From: Mytilinidion resinicola
Taxonomy: Eukaryota; Ascomycota; Dothideomycetes; Mytilinidiales; Mytilinidiaceae
Direction: 5' to 3'
Length of the DNA: 64,000 nucleotides
NCBI RefSeq assembly: GCF_010093595.1
Contig: NW_022985443.1
Location: 124,933 to 188,932, forward strand
Shown: one piece after another, positions 10,761-21,839 of the stretch
Numbering within the stretch: the stretch's first letter is position 1
Layout of the letters: every line of letters starts with the position of its first letter
Program-made: the position numbers and the translations under genes
The notes under the pieces: model-generated
The model's input: the letters and a program-made list of their open reading frames with translations, nothing else
Told to the model about the DNA's origin: nothing
The model's database searches: none

Positions 10761-12928
10761 TCATCCCGTCTCCGGCATCTTATTGTTCTTCCTAGTATCA
10801 ACCCATCCCATCCCCGGTGCACAGAGCAAACCCCCAAGGCAGCAAGCAATGAGCATATAGAAGACCTTATCCACACTGTTCGCAAACGCCAGCAACACGC
10901 CGCCTAACTCAGGGCTTCCCTTTGGGACAAGGGCGCGCACGGCGCTGGGGCTCGCTCCGGCAGCGAGAGCGGCCTTTGGTGAGACCGAAGGCGCGTGCGC
11001 CCTGATTTCCGAAGCTAGACTCTGCGTGAAGATCACGTTGGCAACCTCGATGAAAACGGCGCCCGCGAAGTTCTGGCAGAAGATCAGGAAGGCAAGGGCG
11101 ACGGGTAGCTTCTGCGGTGGCAGCGCGTTCTGGACTGCGATGAGGCCCTATAGCCAGGTGTTAGATTCGGTCCAGATGAGGAGATTGGCGAATTTGACTT
11201 CACCGTCTGCATCCCGATCCCTCGACCGCCTCCTAGGACGATCTGGTACCCTATCCACATACCAGTCTTGGTCGAAGGCGAAAACATCGACACAAGGCCA
11301 TTTCCGACTGCGCTGATTGCACTCCCGACCGCAGCGAACGGGAGATAAAATCCAACTTTCTGAATGAGAAAACCGGACAGTATCACCGTCGCCATCTGAC
11401 TGAGAATACTTGGTAGCGTATTCACTCCGCTCATTGCTGGCTTATATCCGAGGACGCCCTGGAAATAGATCGGTATGTATTGGCCAGCCACGAGTAGTGA
11501 CACTACTAGCGCCGCTCCATTTAGCGCGCTGCACCAGACAATACGTTGCTTGACGATCGAAAAGGGTATCATAGCTCGATCGCCAGTGTGCCTTTCCCAG
11601 CATAAGAAGATGATAGCGGTTGCTGCAGCGCCACAGAACAAGCCTATGACCGTGCTACTATTCCATGCGTAATTGGTTGCGCCGAGCTGAAGGGCTAGGA
11701 GGAACATGATGGCGGCGGGTGCAAAGAGGGCGAATCCGGGGAGGTCAAGCTCGGGGATTGTTTCGCGCACGACAGAGAGTGTGAACGGTTTTTTGGAGGT
11801 CAGTTCAGGAACCTTTACGAGGGTGAGGAAGATGCAAGCTACAGCGCCGATGGGAAGATTGATGTAGAAGCCTACGATATGTGAGCGTTGTGGTTTCAGC
11901 CTCGATTGAAAGTTGCACCTACACCATCGCCATGATGCGTACTCAGTGAGAAGACCCCCTACCAGCGGTCCACATACAGTGCCAACTTGGATGGCTACCG
12001 CTACGTTAGCAAGATCATTCCAGTCCGAGAACAAGGATTGGGAAACTTACTTCCGAGATATATGCCAGTGTAGACTACATGTCCCCGTTACTCGTCAAAG
12101 TGATGCAATAGAAGATCATAACCGTTACATGGACTCACGAGGTCGTTTAGCCAACGGCACAGCACCCGCAATTATCGTCATGCCCCCGTTCAAGAGCCCC
12201 GAGCCTCCCAGACCAGCAATCGCCCTTCCGCCGATGAGCATGGATGAGGAGCTCGCGAGTCCACAAACCAGAGATCCCAGTTCGAAGATGGTGAAGAAAA
12301 CGAGATAGGCCCACTTCCCACGTTTAGCACGCTGTTTTACTGCTCCAGTCCCGAGCTAGGAGCCACGTACCTTGTTGTTGTAGTATGTGAACATCTTCCC
12401 GGTCAGAGGCTGTAATGCCGCACTGCAGTGTGTCAGCTGTCCATCGTTGCCCGTTACTTTGTTACTAAAATAGCTAGATTCGGTTCACGTATACCCACCT
12501 AGCTAGCTGGTATGCCGCCATATACCAACCGACATCGGGAAGAGAGTGGAACTGGCTCGTGATGTTCGGTATGGCCTATTGTCATCAGTTAACTTTCCAC
12601 TCCAAACACCGCCGTCCATCGCATGTCAACTTACTGTACCAATAATCGTGCCATCCAGCAACATCAGAAATCCCGACAGCGTCACACTTCCCAGTACAGC
12701 CAAGAGCTTGAGCCCAGTGACGTACTCTTGGTTCTCCTGCTCTTTCTCTGACTGCTCACGGGGAGTATCACTTGTTTCCTTGCCCCCTACGCCCTCGCCG
12801 CTGTCCCCAGTCCCCCCCGCCATTTTGGCGCTTTCGCCAGCGCCTTCGTGATTTTTGCTGCTGTGCTGCGCTTCGACGTCGCCGTGCTCCATGGCGATTG
12901 GTGTCAGACTCGTCAATTCCACATCCAT
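10761..12928 (-). CDS. MFS drug/toxin exporter, DHA14-like (14-TM type), eight exons
   Basis: Exons on the minus strand: 12635-12928, 12499-12575, 12371-12422, 12139-12313, 12051-12074, 11923-12000, 11204-11871 and 10761-11147. All seven introns are GT-AG, 50-76 bases long, and all phases agree, giving 584 residues. Family motifs are intact: [14 protein letters not shown] at the first membrane helix, [11 protein letters not shown], and [20 protein letters not shown] (motif C of drug/H+ antiporters). The N-terminus is a long hydrophilic, Glu/Gly-rich tail, as usual in fungal toxin-efflux pumps of this family. The acceptor at 12314 was chosen over an earlier AG because it restores the conserved [10 protein letters not shown] junction. 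The gene is divergent from a broken SDR gene 530 bases away, an arrangement often seen in small metabolite loci. The substrate cannot be told. Confidence 0.9.
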
Positions 12929-13459
12929 TGTTTATCAACTGAGGTCTGCTGGCGGAGGCGCCAAGGATGGTCCAACGCAAGTGGTAAGGTCGAATTTGAA
13001 GCTTTGAAGAGAGTAGCTTGAAGCGGACGGACGAGCCGTGTCTCGGCCGGAGATTTGACGTTACCCGTGCGGCTGGTGTTTGTGTCACACTGCACAGATA
13101 TACAGCTTCTCTTTACGTCCGGCGGAAGGTAGTGTCGCGCGGGAGCCAGCCCGCACGCTAACCGTAATAGACGAGCGCTAGGCCCTGGGCGCTTTTAGGG
13201 AGGATCCGCGACCGTAACAAAAGACGCCACCGAGTAAGAGTGACGATGTCTTCAGTGCTCGAGGTTGTTTCTAGGGCGTTTAGGGTGAATTGATGCTCCA
13301 TGTAACTTTTCGCGACTGGCATTAGCTTCGCTCTAAACCCGGTTGGAAGAGTATATACCGTCTCATGCCCAAGAGTTACAGTGGTTAAAATCTCATCTTC
13401 GAGTTAGCATCCTATCATCTGTAGCTCTGCCGCGTTTCAACAGCTCTCACAACTTCAAC
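12929..13459. promoter_or_regulatory. Shared divergent upstream region of MFS (-) and SDR (+) genes
   Basis: The two start codons lie 531 bases apart, head to head. The region includes AGTATATACCG near 13350, a possible TATA element for the SDR side. I see no clear operator. The assignment rests on gene arrangement only. Confidence 0.4.
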
Positions 13460-14516
13460 ATGAACCCAGTCAACCAAACCCCTTATCAACTTCCAGCTGA
13501 CGCTACTTAGCTGAGTACGTGTACCCTCGGATTGAAATGAGAGGGAGTACAGTGGATTACAACTAACTCCACCGTCGTACAATAGTTACCGGGTGCTCGA
13601 GCGGCATTGGTCGTGCCATCGCAGAACTCGTCGCCAGCAAGCCCAACCGGCGTCTCATTGCAACCGCAAGGAACCCCTCCAGCCTTGCATACCTGCCGGA
13701 CAGCAACTCCAACATCCTCAAGCTTGCCCTAGACGTTGCCTCTCCCACTTCGGTGGATAATGCCTTCAAGGCGGCCGCTGCTCACTTCGGAGCTAGCTTC
13801 CACATCGACGTCCTTGTCAACAATGCTGGCTACTTGCTCTCAGGCGACACCGAGGCCGCAACCGAGCAGGAAATGCACGATGAGCTCGAAACCAACTTCT
13901 TCGGCACTGCGTGTCGCTCTGGCCGCTGCCAAGGTGATGCGCCAGCACAAGGAGCACCGCGGAGACGTAATCTACAACATCTCTTCGGTCGCTGGTGTGT
14001 GCGGTTTCCCCGGATATGCCTTCTACCACGCCGAAAAATTCGCTGTGGAAGGCTGGACCGAGTCTGTCGCCCGAGAAATGCATCCGGATTGGAACAGTGA
14101 GTTGCTTTTCTTCCCATCTGACGGCCACAGCCTGCTCAGTATAGACCAGAAAGCGCATCACTGACTAGCTTTTCTCCCCAGTCAATTTCTGCCTGGTCGA
14201 GCCAGGCGCCATCAAGACGAACTTCGAGACCTCTAGCAGAAAACATATAAAGTCTCATGAAGCTGACGCGGGCAAAGACATGCCTGCCCGGAAACTCGAG
14301 GTCTTCGTCGAGCAGAATCTCAAGGCAGGTGTTGGCGTCGAGCCCATCATCGTCGCCCAAGTGCTGTTTAATGTCGCCAATCGAGGCGAGAAAGTTCCGT
14401 TTCATCTGCCGCTCACATCCACTAGAGTCCAGTTGATCAAGATGAAGCTCGAGGGACAGCTTCAGGGATTGGAGACTACGAAGGAGTTGAGTGATATAGA
14501 TAAGAATCCAGCTTAG
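13460..14516 (+). pseudogene. Short-chain dehydrogenase/reductase, broken by a nonsense codon and a frameshift
   Basis: Model: exon 13460-13514, intron 13515-13585 (GTACGT...CTAAC...TAG), exon 13586-14096, intron 14097-14181, exon 14182-14516. All classical SDR residues are present: the cofactor loop TGCSSGIG, VLVNNAG, the catalytic Ser in NISSVAG, and Tyr/Lys in YHAEK, followed by LVEPGAIKTNF. Two lesions break it. Codon 17 is TAG (13508-13510), where relatives have Trp (DAT-W-LITGCSSG), consistent with TGG to TAG. After GGC at 13903-13905 the frame moves by a net +1 (as after loss of two bases), inside the conserved NFFGT/LRV stretch. Intact splice sites and active-site residues suggest recent loss, or sequencing error at one site. 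It is divergent from the MFS gene. Confidence 0.8.
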
Positions 14517-14719
14517 TTCACGATAGCCTCGATAGAGTTGAAAGAACCACTCTAAGATCTGGACCCTGCGGAGTCACGTGGTATGGGGTTCTTGAGTAGT
14601 TTTCTTTACCGATTTGATTATTCTGAAGACGTTACCTTACCTCAGTCGCTTGAATCGGAGGTGTCGTACTATCGTTTTGACAGTGCAGTCAGCTCTTTTG
14701 GATACTCTAAGCCTATGCG

Positions 14720-15080
14720 GCTTCGAAAAAGTGACGATGTCAGTTCCGGGGCTCGTAAACAAGAGACCCCTATTTCATAACCCTATTTTCTTCATCTTTA
14801 GCTAAAGGGCCTAAGTTGGAGCTACCTTCTTGTCACTTAATACTCTACGCAGCTATTCAAATGAAACCTTGTGTAATCTACTCTAGAGTAAAGACGATGT
14901 TATTTCCGGAGCTTGCAAATTGGCCGCGCATTGTTCCTAACTTGGAATTCTCCCTCTCTGTCAAGCAGGTTATATGCTTTTGCTGTTTTAACCGCATATG
15001 CAACTGCTTGGAATGTTCCGAGCATATGTAGCCTGATAGCAGGGTCGATGTTATTTCTAGGACTTCCAAACTGAACAGGT
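14720..15080 (+). repeat. Imperfect repeat, about 155-base period, three units
   Basis: Related stretches begin near 14733, 14893 and 15046 (GACGATGTCAGTTCCGGGGC, GACGATGTTATTTCCGGAGC and TCGATGTTATTTCTAGGAC), each followed by a diverged remainder. They are strongly degenerate. The rest of 14517-15535 shows no gene. Confidence 0.35.
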
Positions 15081-15535
15081 CCTGTGTTATTGCGAACAAG
15101 CATTATGGTAATGATAGCGCAGAGATACCTGGAAGACACGTCTGCGCTCCAGGTTCATCTGAACCTGTGCCGCTCTGGCAAGGGGATCTCAGCCGACTGG
15201 CAAATACCCCCGACCGCTCTAACGAGCGTCGATTTCCTGTTGCACCGCGGCCTTCAAACACACAATTCTACTATTGCTGAATACGGTATCCTCAGGGTGG
15301 CGCAATAGGTATTTCGAATGCGACGAAACGCGGCTGCATTGACAATCGACAGGCAAAGGGCCTACCAAGCTTCGTAGTCCCTCAAGCCGCTATCTACACC
15401 TCGCAGAATCGGCGAGAGCAATTGGACGTTGAAGAGAAGGGAGTGACTCGACGAGCTTGGTTGAAGTGCAAGATTTTCACGACCCAAAGACCTGATTTCT
15501 GTTCTGCGGAGACCCTTCAAATACTTATCCCCTTC

Positions 15536-16921
15536 TCAGTCTTCCAGCATCTCAGGCTCAATAATCCTGACCTTCTCCGCGATGTAGGCCCCGAAGCTCG
15601 GGAAACACTCCATGTCCATCCCCCCCATCGACTCCGCTGCGCACCACTCACACTCCTTGAATGCTTCAGCGTCCCCACAGAATGACCGTATCGCATTTGT
15701 GATCTCTTTCTTCAGCCCCTCTGACGAATCTTCGCTTTCGAGAATGGCAAGGTACGCATCCCGAACCTTCGCCACCGTCGCAGGAGGAAGCAAAAACACC
15801 ATGGTCGTGTCCTCCCTCCCAATATGAATCGCGCGCCCCAGCTTTGGCCACGCATCGAAGTCATCGACGAAGTAATCAATTTGGCAATCAAGAAGATCAA
15901 GGCCAGTTTCTTCCATGAAGTCATAGTCGTCGTCGAATCTGACTTTGTCTGCCGGGAAGAGCGAAGAATCAAAGTATGTGCCATTCCAGAACCCCCCAAA
16001 TCCATTAGTGACTCGGAGAAACGACTTGTAATCTTCTGGCAGCTTGACTCCCAGCCTTTCTTCGAGTGAGGATATTGCATCCTCGGACGCTGGATCGCGG
16101 AGAAGAGTTACTAGCTCATATGTTTTCTCCTCCTCCTGCCACATAGGCTCCAGCATCTCCTGTTTAGCCTTCTCGCTCTTTTGGGTATTTTCTGCGATCG
16201 TCTTAACCATCTCCTCCATACTCCCCACAACCGGCCTTACCATCCCCTCCTCATACCGCTTCACAAACGTCTCTTCAACAACCCTCCCAAGAGCTTCCAT
16301 CTCTTCCCCATCCACCCCCATCGCCCTCGCGACCACCCCTTCCTTCGCAGCCTCCCATATCAACCTCGACTGCGCCAACGTCTCAAACAGCCTCCGCTTG
16401 TAACCCCCAAGCCTCTCCTTCAACGTCTCTTCCAAGCTCGGCACCCCCTCCCCCGTACCTTCCTGCTGCATCCTAAACCTGAACTCCAACGCCCTAACCA
16501 ACCCCCCCTCGTCCGAAACATGCCGCCCATCTTCCACGGCCGGCCTTTTTGGATCGTCCAACTCCGCCAACGTCCGCTTAAATCCATATTCATTCGTCAT
16601 CTCAACGGCATAAGAGTCGCAATACCACCAGTCCTTCGCCCACATGCGCGCCATCGCGTCGATCTCCTCGTCTGTGCCAGCTTTCTCGCGCTCACCGTCA
16701 GGCCAGGCGCCTGTAGCGGCCCAGCAGAGCCAGAGAGGCCGGAGCGCGGTGGTGCGGTCGTGGTGAAGAGGGCTGTGCTTGTTGAGGAGAGAAATGAGGC
16801 GGCGGGCCGTGGGGATCTGGGAGAGGAGGGCGAGTTTGAGAGCGAGAGAGATTAGAGAGGAGTTGACGGCGTAGGGTTTGGATTGTAGGATTTGGAGCGG
16901 GGAGAAAGTGGGTATGGCCAT
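15536..16921 (-). CDS. Knr4/Smi1-like (SUKH fold) protein
   Basis: 461 residues if translation starts at ATG 16921 (MAIPTFSPLQIL); the open frame extends upstream to 17149 but that part is Ser/Pro/Thr-rich and unlike the family. The SMI1/KNR4 domain lies in the C-terminal half: ISSLEERLGVKLPEDYKSFL, then VTNGFGGFWNG, then the aromatic/acidic stretch and WPKLGRAIHIG. Knr4/Smi1 proteins are fungal regulators linked to cell-wall synthesis and the cell-integrity MAP-kinase pathway. The N-terminal half is Glu-rich and helical (EEMVKTIAENTQKSEKAKQE). It appears to be single-exon. A cell-wall role is family knowledge, not shown by this sequence. Confidence 0.8.
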   Translation of the reverse strand: MAIPTFSPLQILQSKPYAVNSSLISLALKLALLSQIPTARRLISLLNKHSPLHHDRTTALRPLWLCWAATGAWPDGEREKAGTDEEIDAMARMWAKDWWYCDSYAVEMTNEYGFKRTLAELDDPKRPAVEDGRHVSDEGGLVRALEFRFRMQQEGTGEGVPSLEETLKERLGGYKRRLFETLAQSRLIWEAAKEGVVARAMGVDGEEMEALGRVVEETFVKRYEEGMVRPVVGSMEEMVKTIAENTQKSEKAKQEMLEPMWQEEEKTYELVTLLRDPASEDAISSLEERLGVKLPEDYKSFLRVTNGFGGFWNGTYFDSSLFPADKVRFDDDYDFMEETGLDLLDCQIDYFVDDFDAWPKLGRAIHIGREDTTMVFLLPPATVAKVRDAYLAILESEDSSEGLKKEITNAIRSFCGDAEAFKECEWCAAESMGGMDMECFPSFGAYIAEKVRIIEPEMLED

Positions 16922-17204
16922 GGTGGGGATGGGGCAGAGTGCGGGGTAGATTTTGGAAATGGGATGTGGTGTTGGAGGGGAATGGGTGGGAAAAGAGGTA
17001 GTGGAGGGAACTGATCTTGTAGCTTTACTTGAGAAGAGGCTTTTTTCAGAGGCTGCTAAGAGGTTGCGTTGCTGAGTGCGGGCTTGGAGGAGGTGAGGTT
17101 CCGGTAAGGTTGAAGGTTGGATTTCGCTTACGGTGCCAGGGGGTAGCATTCGCTCGAAGTGGCTAATATTATTTAATAGGTAAAATGCAAGTACTATACT
17201 ATAA

Positions 17205-17415
17205 CCAAAGTTTGGGCACTCTTTTTAACTGGTTGCGGTACCCTTACAGGCTTTAAAATTCTAAGTATATGTGAAGGTTGATGTAGTAGATATCACACGA
17301 CCTCTTGGTTCATTGGATCCCTGCCAGCTGAGGTACTCCTTACAGTAGTGTTCAGCGAGCACGAGTAGAGCCTGGGCAGAGAATTATGGGGGTACATCTT
17401 TAGATTACCTAGCAC
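17205..17415 (+). repeat. Dispersed ~190-base repeat, copy 2
   Basis: A diverged copy with GCCAGCTGAGGTACTCCTTA, CAGTAGTGTTCAGCGAGCAC and GAGTAGAGCCTGGGCAG. Same orientation as the other copies. The surrounding 17150-18040 holds no supportable gene. Confidence 0.6.
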
Positions 17416-18040
17416 TGTATTAGGGCATTATCTTGCTGACATCCTTCTAATACCGCTTGAAGTGCTTGACTTCCAAACATCTTTGGCAACCCATAGGTGA
17501 TCCAACAACAATCATGTCAATAGGTCTGATACGTTGTTGGGCTCACAACCGTAGATAGGTGTGCGCAGGCTAGAGGTGTAACTATTCGAAACGGCTTTCT
17601 GTCCATGCATTAAAGCACCACAAGGAACGGCGGAATGGCGGAATGATGTAGGCCGACTTTTGTTAGGAAAGTGATGAGAAAGCATTTGATTTAGTGACCA
17701 GAGGAAAGTGGCCGGAGGAAATTGACCGAACGCTCATTCACCAAAGATTTAGATTAAGGAACCCGACAAGTCTATAGAGGTCGGGATCAGTACCGAAAGA
17801 CTTCAAACTAAGTGAGAGTGGACCAATAGAATCAAGTCGCAGGACCGCCGTTTGTCTATAGCGACCCCAGTCCTTCTTTTCGTGACAGTGTGGATGCTTG
17901 ATAGACACTGCCCGAGGTGCCAGTGAAACCTGTGAAAGTCGGCCAAGATGACGGAATTCCGACTCGTGCAGAATTTCGAGAATGTGATAGAGCAGTCTGG
18001 AAAGCGGCAAGTGTTAATTCCTCCCGCATCCCCGTCCCTC

Positions 18041-19036
18041 TCATTTCCACGGCTGACGAACAATAGATCCCGATACTCGTTGCTGCACAGACACCGGCAC
18101 CCATCCCACTACCTTCACTGTCGCCTTTCCTTTGGTTGTTCTCCATAGCTTGTACGAGACCCGGTGCACAAACACCTGAATAGGACGCTCGGGCACTATC
18201 CTCCACCAAGAACCCGAGAAATCCAACGTGACATGCTCCGTATTGGCAGGCAGCAGGAATATCTGCTGGGTCCATGCCCGCAGAAATTCGTCCAGCTGTT
18301 GTTCCCAGTCTTCATTGAAATAAAACCAGCTGTGTCGACACTTGCAGTCTTCGTCCCAATGATATGTATACAGTTCTGAGAATGGCTTCGCTTCAAGCCA
18401 CTCGTTCAGGTCGTGGAGGATATGAAGATGAAAGTTCTTGGGTACCATCCGAAGAGGAGAGTTCGAAGGTGGAAGTGTGGTGAGAGCGGCGAGCACCTCT
18501 GCAGTCCGAGCTAGGATGGGGATCTGCCTTGCCAGGACATCGAGAGCATCGCAGCGGAGCAGACGAGAAACGTGGAGTAGTGGTATCGGGACGTGACGGT
18601 GGGGCTTCATCGGAGTGGCCAGAAAGCGATTTTCGAGGGCTTGAACGTGTTCGAGTCTTGGTATTCGATGACGGCGTACACCGCTATCTCGAAGTTCTTT
18701 GATCACGGCTCGGCCAACGGACTGAGCGAACGGAGCAAGTGCCGTCGGTGTGACCTGGCGCGTATCATTCGAGTTCCATGAGATTGGAAGCGCGTATGCG
18801 TTGGGGAGCGCGAAGAAGAGTATCCTCTCACGCAACTCCTTGGGGAGCCCACTCAAGTGATCCTGTAGACTGTTCCAACTGGAGTGGCTTCTTGCCACAT
18901 TATTGTTGAGAATTTTCGTGTTGTTTCTCACAATAAGGTGGGGACTCCTACGAGCCTCTGGAGCAGTGATCACCGAGGCTATCTGGCCCATGATTATGAT
19001 GATGGTGGTTTGGCGGCGAGCGATGTGCTTAGGCAC
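18041..19036 (-). CDS. F-box-like protein
   Basis: 331 residues from ATG 19036, or 316 from the internal ATG at 18991. The F-box-like helix HLSGLPKELRERILFFALP lies near residues 60-78. The rest (HVPIPLLHVSRLLRCDAL; LDFSGSWWRIVP near the end) resembles other fungal F-box/DUF proteins of unknown function. If the second ATG is used the protein begins MGQIASVI, a possible N-myristoylation signal (Gly2, Ser6). The 5' end abuts dispersed repeat copy 3, so the upstream ATG and its first 15 residues may be a by-product of the repeat insertion; I slightly prefer 18991. A role as an SCF adaptor is inference. Confidence 0.65.
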   Translation of the reverse strand: MPKHIARRQTTIIIIMGQIASVITAPEARRSPHLIVRNNTKILNNNVARSHSSWNSLQDHLSGLPKELRERILFFALPNAYALPISWNSNDTRQVTPTALAPFAQSVGRAVIKELRDSGVRRHRIPRLEHVQALENRFLATPMKPHRHVPIPLLHVSRLLRCDALDVLARQIPILARTAEVLAALTTLPPSNSPLRMVPKNFHLHILHDLNEWLEAKPFSELYTYHWDEDCKCRHSWFYFNEDWEQQLDEFLRAWTQQIFLLPANTEHVTLDFSGSWWRIVPERPIQVFVHRVSYKLWRTTKGKATVKVVGWVPVSVQQRVSGSIVRQPWK

Positions 19037-19185
19037 GATGCAAAGGTCAACGACAGTGGAACTCGGGCTACCGTTCCACGGACTGAAGGGCTCCTAGCTG
19101 GGGCACTCCTTAAAGTGGTGTAGAAACGGCAAAAGTGGAGCCTAAGCAGTGAGACATCCGGGTGCCCAAACCTATAACCTCACCT
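19030..19185 (+). repeat. Dispersed ~190-base repeat, copy 3
   Basis: Landmarks: GATGCAAAGGTCAACGACAG, CTCCTAGCTGGGGCACTCCT, GTGGAGCCTAAGCAGTGAGA and CATCCGGGTGCCCAAACCTA. It begins at the 5' end of the neighbouring F-box-like gene. Confidence 0.65.
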
Positions 19186-19224
19186 TACAAAATAGTGCTG
19201 TGGTCTGCCTTCGCTCACTCCAGT

Positions 19225-19475
19225 GCCATTTTGATGATGAATGAAAAAGTATGGACGGCAGCGATGTCAAGGACAATACACTCTATCTTAGCCCGTGGTT
19301 CTTTGCAAGACTAATAGCAGACCAAATAACTTCACACCATAGAGTAGAAGGTTTGTATGGGAGTTCTGCACACATGGTAAACACGGTGAACCGTCCCACA
19401 TCATTTTAAGAATATATTTTAGTGAATGTAAAGCTCTGCGCACCCTATATTAGCCGCATTCCTCAGACCCGCTGC
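19225..19475 (-). repeat. Solitary inverted copy of the 160-base array unit (46.8-48.2 kb)
   Basis: Read on the minus strand it contains GCAGAGCTTTACATTCACTA, then GTGTTTACCATGTGTGCAGA, ACTCCCATACAAACCTTCTA, GGTCTGCTATTAGTCTTGCA and AGAGTGTATTGTCCTTGACA. These follow the same order as the units at 47.6-48.1 kb. It is about one and a half units long. Confidence 0.75.
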
Positions 19476-19479
19476 GAAA

Positions 19480-21151
19480 CTATATGAAAGGTTCACAATG
19501 CGGACAGATCTCGGGGTTAGGTAGCTCATCTATTGGAACACCAGCCGCCTTTGCAAAAGTGCGCCGTACGCCCTCGTGTCTAAACTCAAACTCCCCAGTG
19601 GCCTCACTATATTCTCGTGGGCAGAGCCCACACGACTGCCCATGCAGTGGAACTCCTTCCTCTAAGAGCAGTTCAACCATCGACTCTAAGCCTTGTTCGG
19701 ATGCCCACTTCAGCGCAAGACCACCGACTTCGGGGTGGTTGACGCGAACCCCATGTCCACGAAGTAGGCGGAACATAGCGGTGTGTTCAAGTAACATGGC
19801 TCGAATGATAGGAGAAGAGTTGGTGACTTCTCGTTGAAAGCGCTCTTTTCCGACCGCATTACGGGTGGATTGGTAGCCACCGTACGTTACCAAAGGACGG
19901 GCTAGCTGGACATCGTGGCTCAAAAGGAGGCTTGTGATTCCGAGTTGTCCTGAACGAATCGCGTAGTTCAGATCAAGGGGAAGAGGTTCGGCGCCATAGG
20001 CAAGAAGGAGCTTGACAACTTCTGGTGTTCCGCTGCGACATGCTTTCATGAGATATTCTCTCAAGTCAACGATGGGTCTTTCGGTGAGTGACCCCTCGCC
20101 AAGAAGACGGCGTGTGAGAGCCACAGTATGTCTCATATAGTTGAACGCATCCCGTGATACATCCAGATTGATACCTTGTAACGCGAAGTTTCTACTTTCC
20201 CTGGATTGAATCATACGGAATACAAGATCCTAAATTTGACATAGCAATGCGTTGCCAGGGATCTCGGAGGAGCTAGCTTCGGGCTCGAGGGTGGGGAGAT
20301 TTTCATCGTCGAGCAGACAGCCCCATAGTGATTGTAAGGCCAGGGAAAGCATCCTGGAGTTGCAGTTCCGGGTGCCTCCCGAGTGACGTAGGCTATGAGT
20401 TGGTCCCAATAATAAACTTTTGGGCGGATCTGAAGCAGGAATTCCACTACCTCATGCTGCTGTTGTGCCGCAGCTACGGGGACTATCGTGTATAAGACGG
20501 ACGGACGAGTTATGTGATTCCTTCTGCCAGCGTCTGCCTCTGCATACAATTTCTTTAATGCGTCGAGAGGGCCTGTGTATGCTGCCACGCATAGGCGTAT
20601 ATGCAGGTTTTTTTCGTTGGATGTATCGACTCCAGGGGCGATCCGGCTGTAGGAGATAGGGCCCTGGCCATACTCGGACTGCCATTCCAAGACAGCGTAG
20701 CAGCAGCACACAGCCTTTATAACAGCATCTTGAGCCTCCTGATCCGTGTGCGGGATGCCGCGCTGCAGACACAGATACTTCGAAGTCTCATGAATTGCTG
20801 TCACGACGACAAGCTCCCCACCATCAGTCCATTCCGGGCGTCTCTTCTTTTTGAAGACAGTATGTCCCAAGACTAAGTGCTTCAGCCACGTAGGAAGTTC
20901 TTTAGATTCATCGGTATGAAATTCGACTATTCCGGAGATGCATAGTGCTTGCTCGACCTCGTGTGCAAAAAGCTCTGAGTAATTAATCAGACCTGGCCGA
21001 CCTACAAGTTGCCAGGAAACTTACTACTGACCAGCCTCAGCCTCAAAATTCGCTTCAGTCCATCCAACCGCTCATTCAAATCGGCTCGAACGAAAACCGC
21101 TTGCTCCACTATTTTCCTAACCAATTCCAGCGGAAGATCCGAGAAAGACAT
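19480..21151 (-). pseudogene. F-box-like/ankyrin protein, copy 1 (disrupted)
   Basis: Exon 1 is 21025-21151 (MSFSDLPLELVRKIVEQAVF, an F-box-like start), intron 20975-21024 (GTAAGT...CAG), then a long exon from 20974. The protein continues KLFAHEVEQALCISGI, then ankyrin-type repeats: TPEVVKLLLAYGAEP, LGITSLLLSHDVQ, MFRLLRGHGVRVN and LESMVELLLEEG. It ends with a Cys-rich tail (EICPHC). Comparison with copy 2 (21840-23592) shows the reading frame shifts near 20372-20375 and meets TAG at 20230-20232 inside matching sequence. A cryptic intron removing both cannot be fully excluded, because the TAG could be an acceptor. Ankyrin repeats mediate protein binding; the partner is unknown. Confidence 0.7.
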
Positions 21152-21836
21152 GGTGATTGGAAGATGGGGTCTCCCTCCACCGAAATCTGGGGAAGGGCGG
21201 GCAGAACTCTAAAGGAGACGGAAGCTTGGAGTCTTGTTGCTGCCTGGCTCATGGAGTTTGAGTACCATTGCACAACATAACGCCTCAGTGCTATCGCAGG
21301 GATATGATAGGCAAGCTGTGCAGGTACAATCTGCGGCTTCGCCCGCAGCGCAACGTGTGCAAACCCTATTGGCAACAATAAAAGCTGTGGAACTTTCCAT
21401 GCAGGTGTCCTTGATTTTGCTCCACAGGCCGTCGTCCGCATCGAGTTGCCATCAATAGAAGAAAGCCAAAAGAACAGCCTGTGAATGACTTCATTTGCGG
21501 CGCTGGAGCAATACATTGAAGAAGCTTCAATCATTTTACGTCCTCCAAATCTGGCGAAGTCTTGCGCTCGGGAGTTTGACGGGGTTGAGTTCTCCCACTC
21601 GAATAATGTTTGCTCAGCCAAAATCGATGACATTATCTACCAGCACATTCGCCAATAGGACTGGAGCCCGCTCGGAACTTGTTGGTGACTGCGAGTCTAG
21701 AGTCATGCATGCAGCTTGCTTCGCAGATCCCGAAATCCCCGAAAAGCGACAGATCGCAAGCATTTGAGATGAGCTAGATTCTAGATCCTTCGTGTCCCAG
21801 CAATGCCTTGCTACGGCGATATTGATTAAACAAGCC
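21152..21836. other. Region between the two F-box/ankyrin copies, no gene recognised
   Basis: Several frames are open for 60-170 codons, but none has a family signature or sensible start. It may hold decayed sequence from the ankyrin duplication. Confidence 0.3.
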
Positions 21837-21839
21837 TAC

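Noticed and set aside
12332..12370. A 39-base version of MFS intron 3 ending at AAACAG
   Set aside because: It would insert six residues into a conserved junction; the 57-base intron ending at 12314 restores the family sequence.
16181..16855. 224-codon plus-strand frame
   Set aside because: It lies opposite the Knr4/Smi1-like gene and has Pro/His/Arg-rich, shadow-like composition.
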